A stretch of DNA of 6,045 bases from an uncultured Collinsella sp. GTDB taxonomy: Bacteria > Actinomycetota > Coriobacteriia > Coriobacteriales > Coriobacteriaceae. The position numbers and the translations under genes were made by a program. The notes under the pieces were generated by a model. The model was not told the DNA's origin, searched no databases, and saw only the letters and a program-made list of their open reading frames with translations. Positions 5,905 through 6,045 of this stretch are shown here, piece after piece. The stretch's first letter is position 1. Each line of letters starts with the position of its first letter. The stretch is from contig CABUQI010000074.1 in assembly GCA_902493545.1 (NCBI GenBank), positions 1 through 6,045 of the forward strand, written 5' to 3'.

Positions 5905-6045
5905 CTGCTTGCGCCAGTTCCGGGCGTCGTCCTCGAGCTATTGGCGGATGACGGGCTTGTACGGGTCGAGCTTGCTCGGGGCGCTCCTCTTCGCGGGCGG
6001 GAGGGCGCGCAGGCGCGGCGAGCGCCTAGCGCGCGAACTCCCGTA
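5905..6045 (-). pseudogene. istA: IS21-family transposase (IstA) N-terminal remnant
   Basis: On the minus strand one frame from 6045 to 5905 encodes a segment ending PPAKRSAPSKLDPYKPVIRQ, then a TAG stop at 5940-5938, then LEDDARNWRKQ. The pattern SKLDPYKPxIxxWLxxD...RKQ is typical of the region following the DNA-binding domain of IstA transposases, which act with IstB to move IS21 elements. The TAG stands where the family usually has Trp (TGG), so a single G-to-A change explains it. After RKQ, where family members usually continue RHTA, homology stops and the sequence runs into the palindrome at 5895, with a TGA at 5886-5884. The upstream part continues past the right edge; YGSSR near 6045 loosely resembles the helix-turn-helix region. 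The segment is very GC-rich compared with the palindrome. It looks like a dead, truncated copy; identification rests on motif memory. Confidence 0.6.

Overview
The window is about 6 kb of a GC-rich (roughly 60%) bacterial chromosome. GC-rich codon use, a monoderm-style envelope gene set, Thr-rich cytoplasmic tails on membrane proteins and an IS21-type remnant best fit an anaerobic actinobacterium of the Coriobacteriia (Collinsella or a relative). This placement rests on overall resemblance and has not been tested by a database search.

Layout, all genes on the + strand until the right edge. (1) 1-378: the 3' end of an iron-sulfur L-serine dehydratase gene (sdaA type), with three cluster cysteines and a Cys-rich tail. 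(2) 379-527: a rho-independent terminator (397-423), then a promoter with a perfect TATAAT box (465-470) and a short leader. (3) 528-2261: a membrane-anchored L,D-transpeptidase (YkuD domain) with peptidoglycan-binding-type domains, which crosslinks or modifies peptidoglycan outside the membrane. (4) 2262-2393: a 132-bp gap with a strong 12-bp GC-rich hairpin lacking a U-tract, then a good Shine-Dalgarno site. (5) 2394-5814: a tight three-gene operon (TAATG and ATGA overlaps) encoding a MacA/YknX-like membrane fusion protein, a MacB/LolD-type ATPase and a MacB/FtsX-type permease. Together they form a MacAB/YknXYZ-like ABC system, probably exporting a peptide, lipid or antimicrobial; the substrate cannot be read from sequence. 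(6) 5815-6045: a 69-bp imperfect palindrome beginning 12 bp after the permease stop. About 10 bp beyond it is a minus-strand IS21-family IstA remnant carrying an in-frame TAG.

The L,D-transpeptidase and the exporter may act together at the cell envelope, but co-transcription is unproven because of the hairpin between them. I found no clearly new multi-gene system. The least explained items are the palindrome and its junction with the transposase remnant, the shared Thr-x-x-Ile-Pro-like motifs in the cytoplasmic tails of two neighbouring membrane proteins, and the hairpin ahead of the exporter operon.
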